From assembly GCA_910587535.1 (NCBI GenBank), contig CAJUKM010000031.1, positions 1 through 14,955 on the forward strand: a stretch of 14,955 bases of DNA. The letters are read 5' to 3'. This document shows positions 13,983-14,955 of this stretch, piece after piece. The stretch comes from an uncultured Bacilli bacterium (GTDB taxonomy: Bacteria; Bacillota_I; Bacilli_A; RF39; UBA660). The notes under the pieces were generated by a model. The model was not told the DNA's origin. It saw only the letters and a program-made list of their open reading frames with translations, and searched no databases. The translations under genes and the position numbers were made by a program. Numbering within the stretch: position 1 is the first letter of the stretch; each line of letters starts with the position of its first letter.

Positions 13983-14955
<973 letters not shown>

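Overview
The window is AT-rich chromosomal DNA from a cell-walled, low-GC Gram-positive bacterium (Bacillota). TGG is the tryptophan codon. TGA ends prfB, yitT and addA, and prfB carries the classical programmed frameshift at an in-frame UGA, so UGA is a real stop and the standard Mollicutes code is excluded. The 5S rRNA is short (about 104 nt), as in Mollicutes, whereas Bacillus 5S is about 116 nt. AddA and AddB are both reduced in size. Together these point to a Mollicutes-related lineage of Bacilli (Erysipelotrichia or an uncultured RF39-like group). This placement is inference; no taxon is fixed by the sequence.

Layout from left to right, with almost everything on the minus strand. (1) Positions 1-194: the 5' end of a gene whose N-terminus resembles the SMEK domain, with its promoter, a 5'-UTR hairpin and upstream inverted repeats. 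(2) About 420-1200: a decay zone with a truncated amidase and a frame-broken gene of unknown function. (3) 1219-3349: a two-gene operon of an Abi_2-family HEPN protein followed by an HtrA-type membrane-anchored protease, with a palindrome over the -10 box and a strong terminator. (4) 3409-6086: prfB, then a YitT-type membrane protein, then a CwlD-like amidase. (5) 6071-11638: the addB-addA operon for double-strand-break repair, whose terminator hairpin contains the -35 box of prfB. (6) 11657-12217: the only plus-strand gene, a membrane-anchored thioredoxin-like protein. It is divergent from addB and overlaps the next gene tail to tail. (7) 12210-13786: two unrecognised genes, the first with a near-consensus promoter. 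(8) 13829-14955: the 3' end of an rRNA operon, with 5S rRNA and about 970 nt of the 23S 3' half.

The core content (RF2, AddAB, rRNA, YitT, amidase, HtrA) is ordinary housekeeping. The less ordinary content is the Abi/HtrA pair and its operator-like promoter, the SMEK-like gene at the left edge, the reduced AddB without a Walker A motif, and the two orphan genes next to the rRNA operon. I do not see a complete new multi-gene system. The strongest candidates for something undescribed are the Abi-HtrA operon and the cut-off SMEK-like locus.
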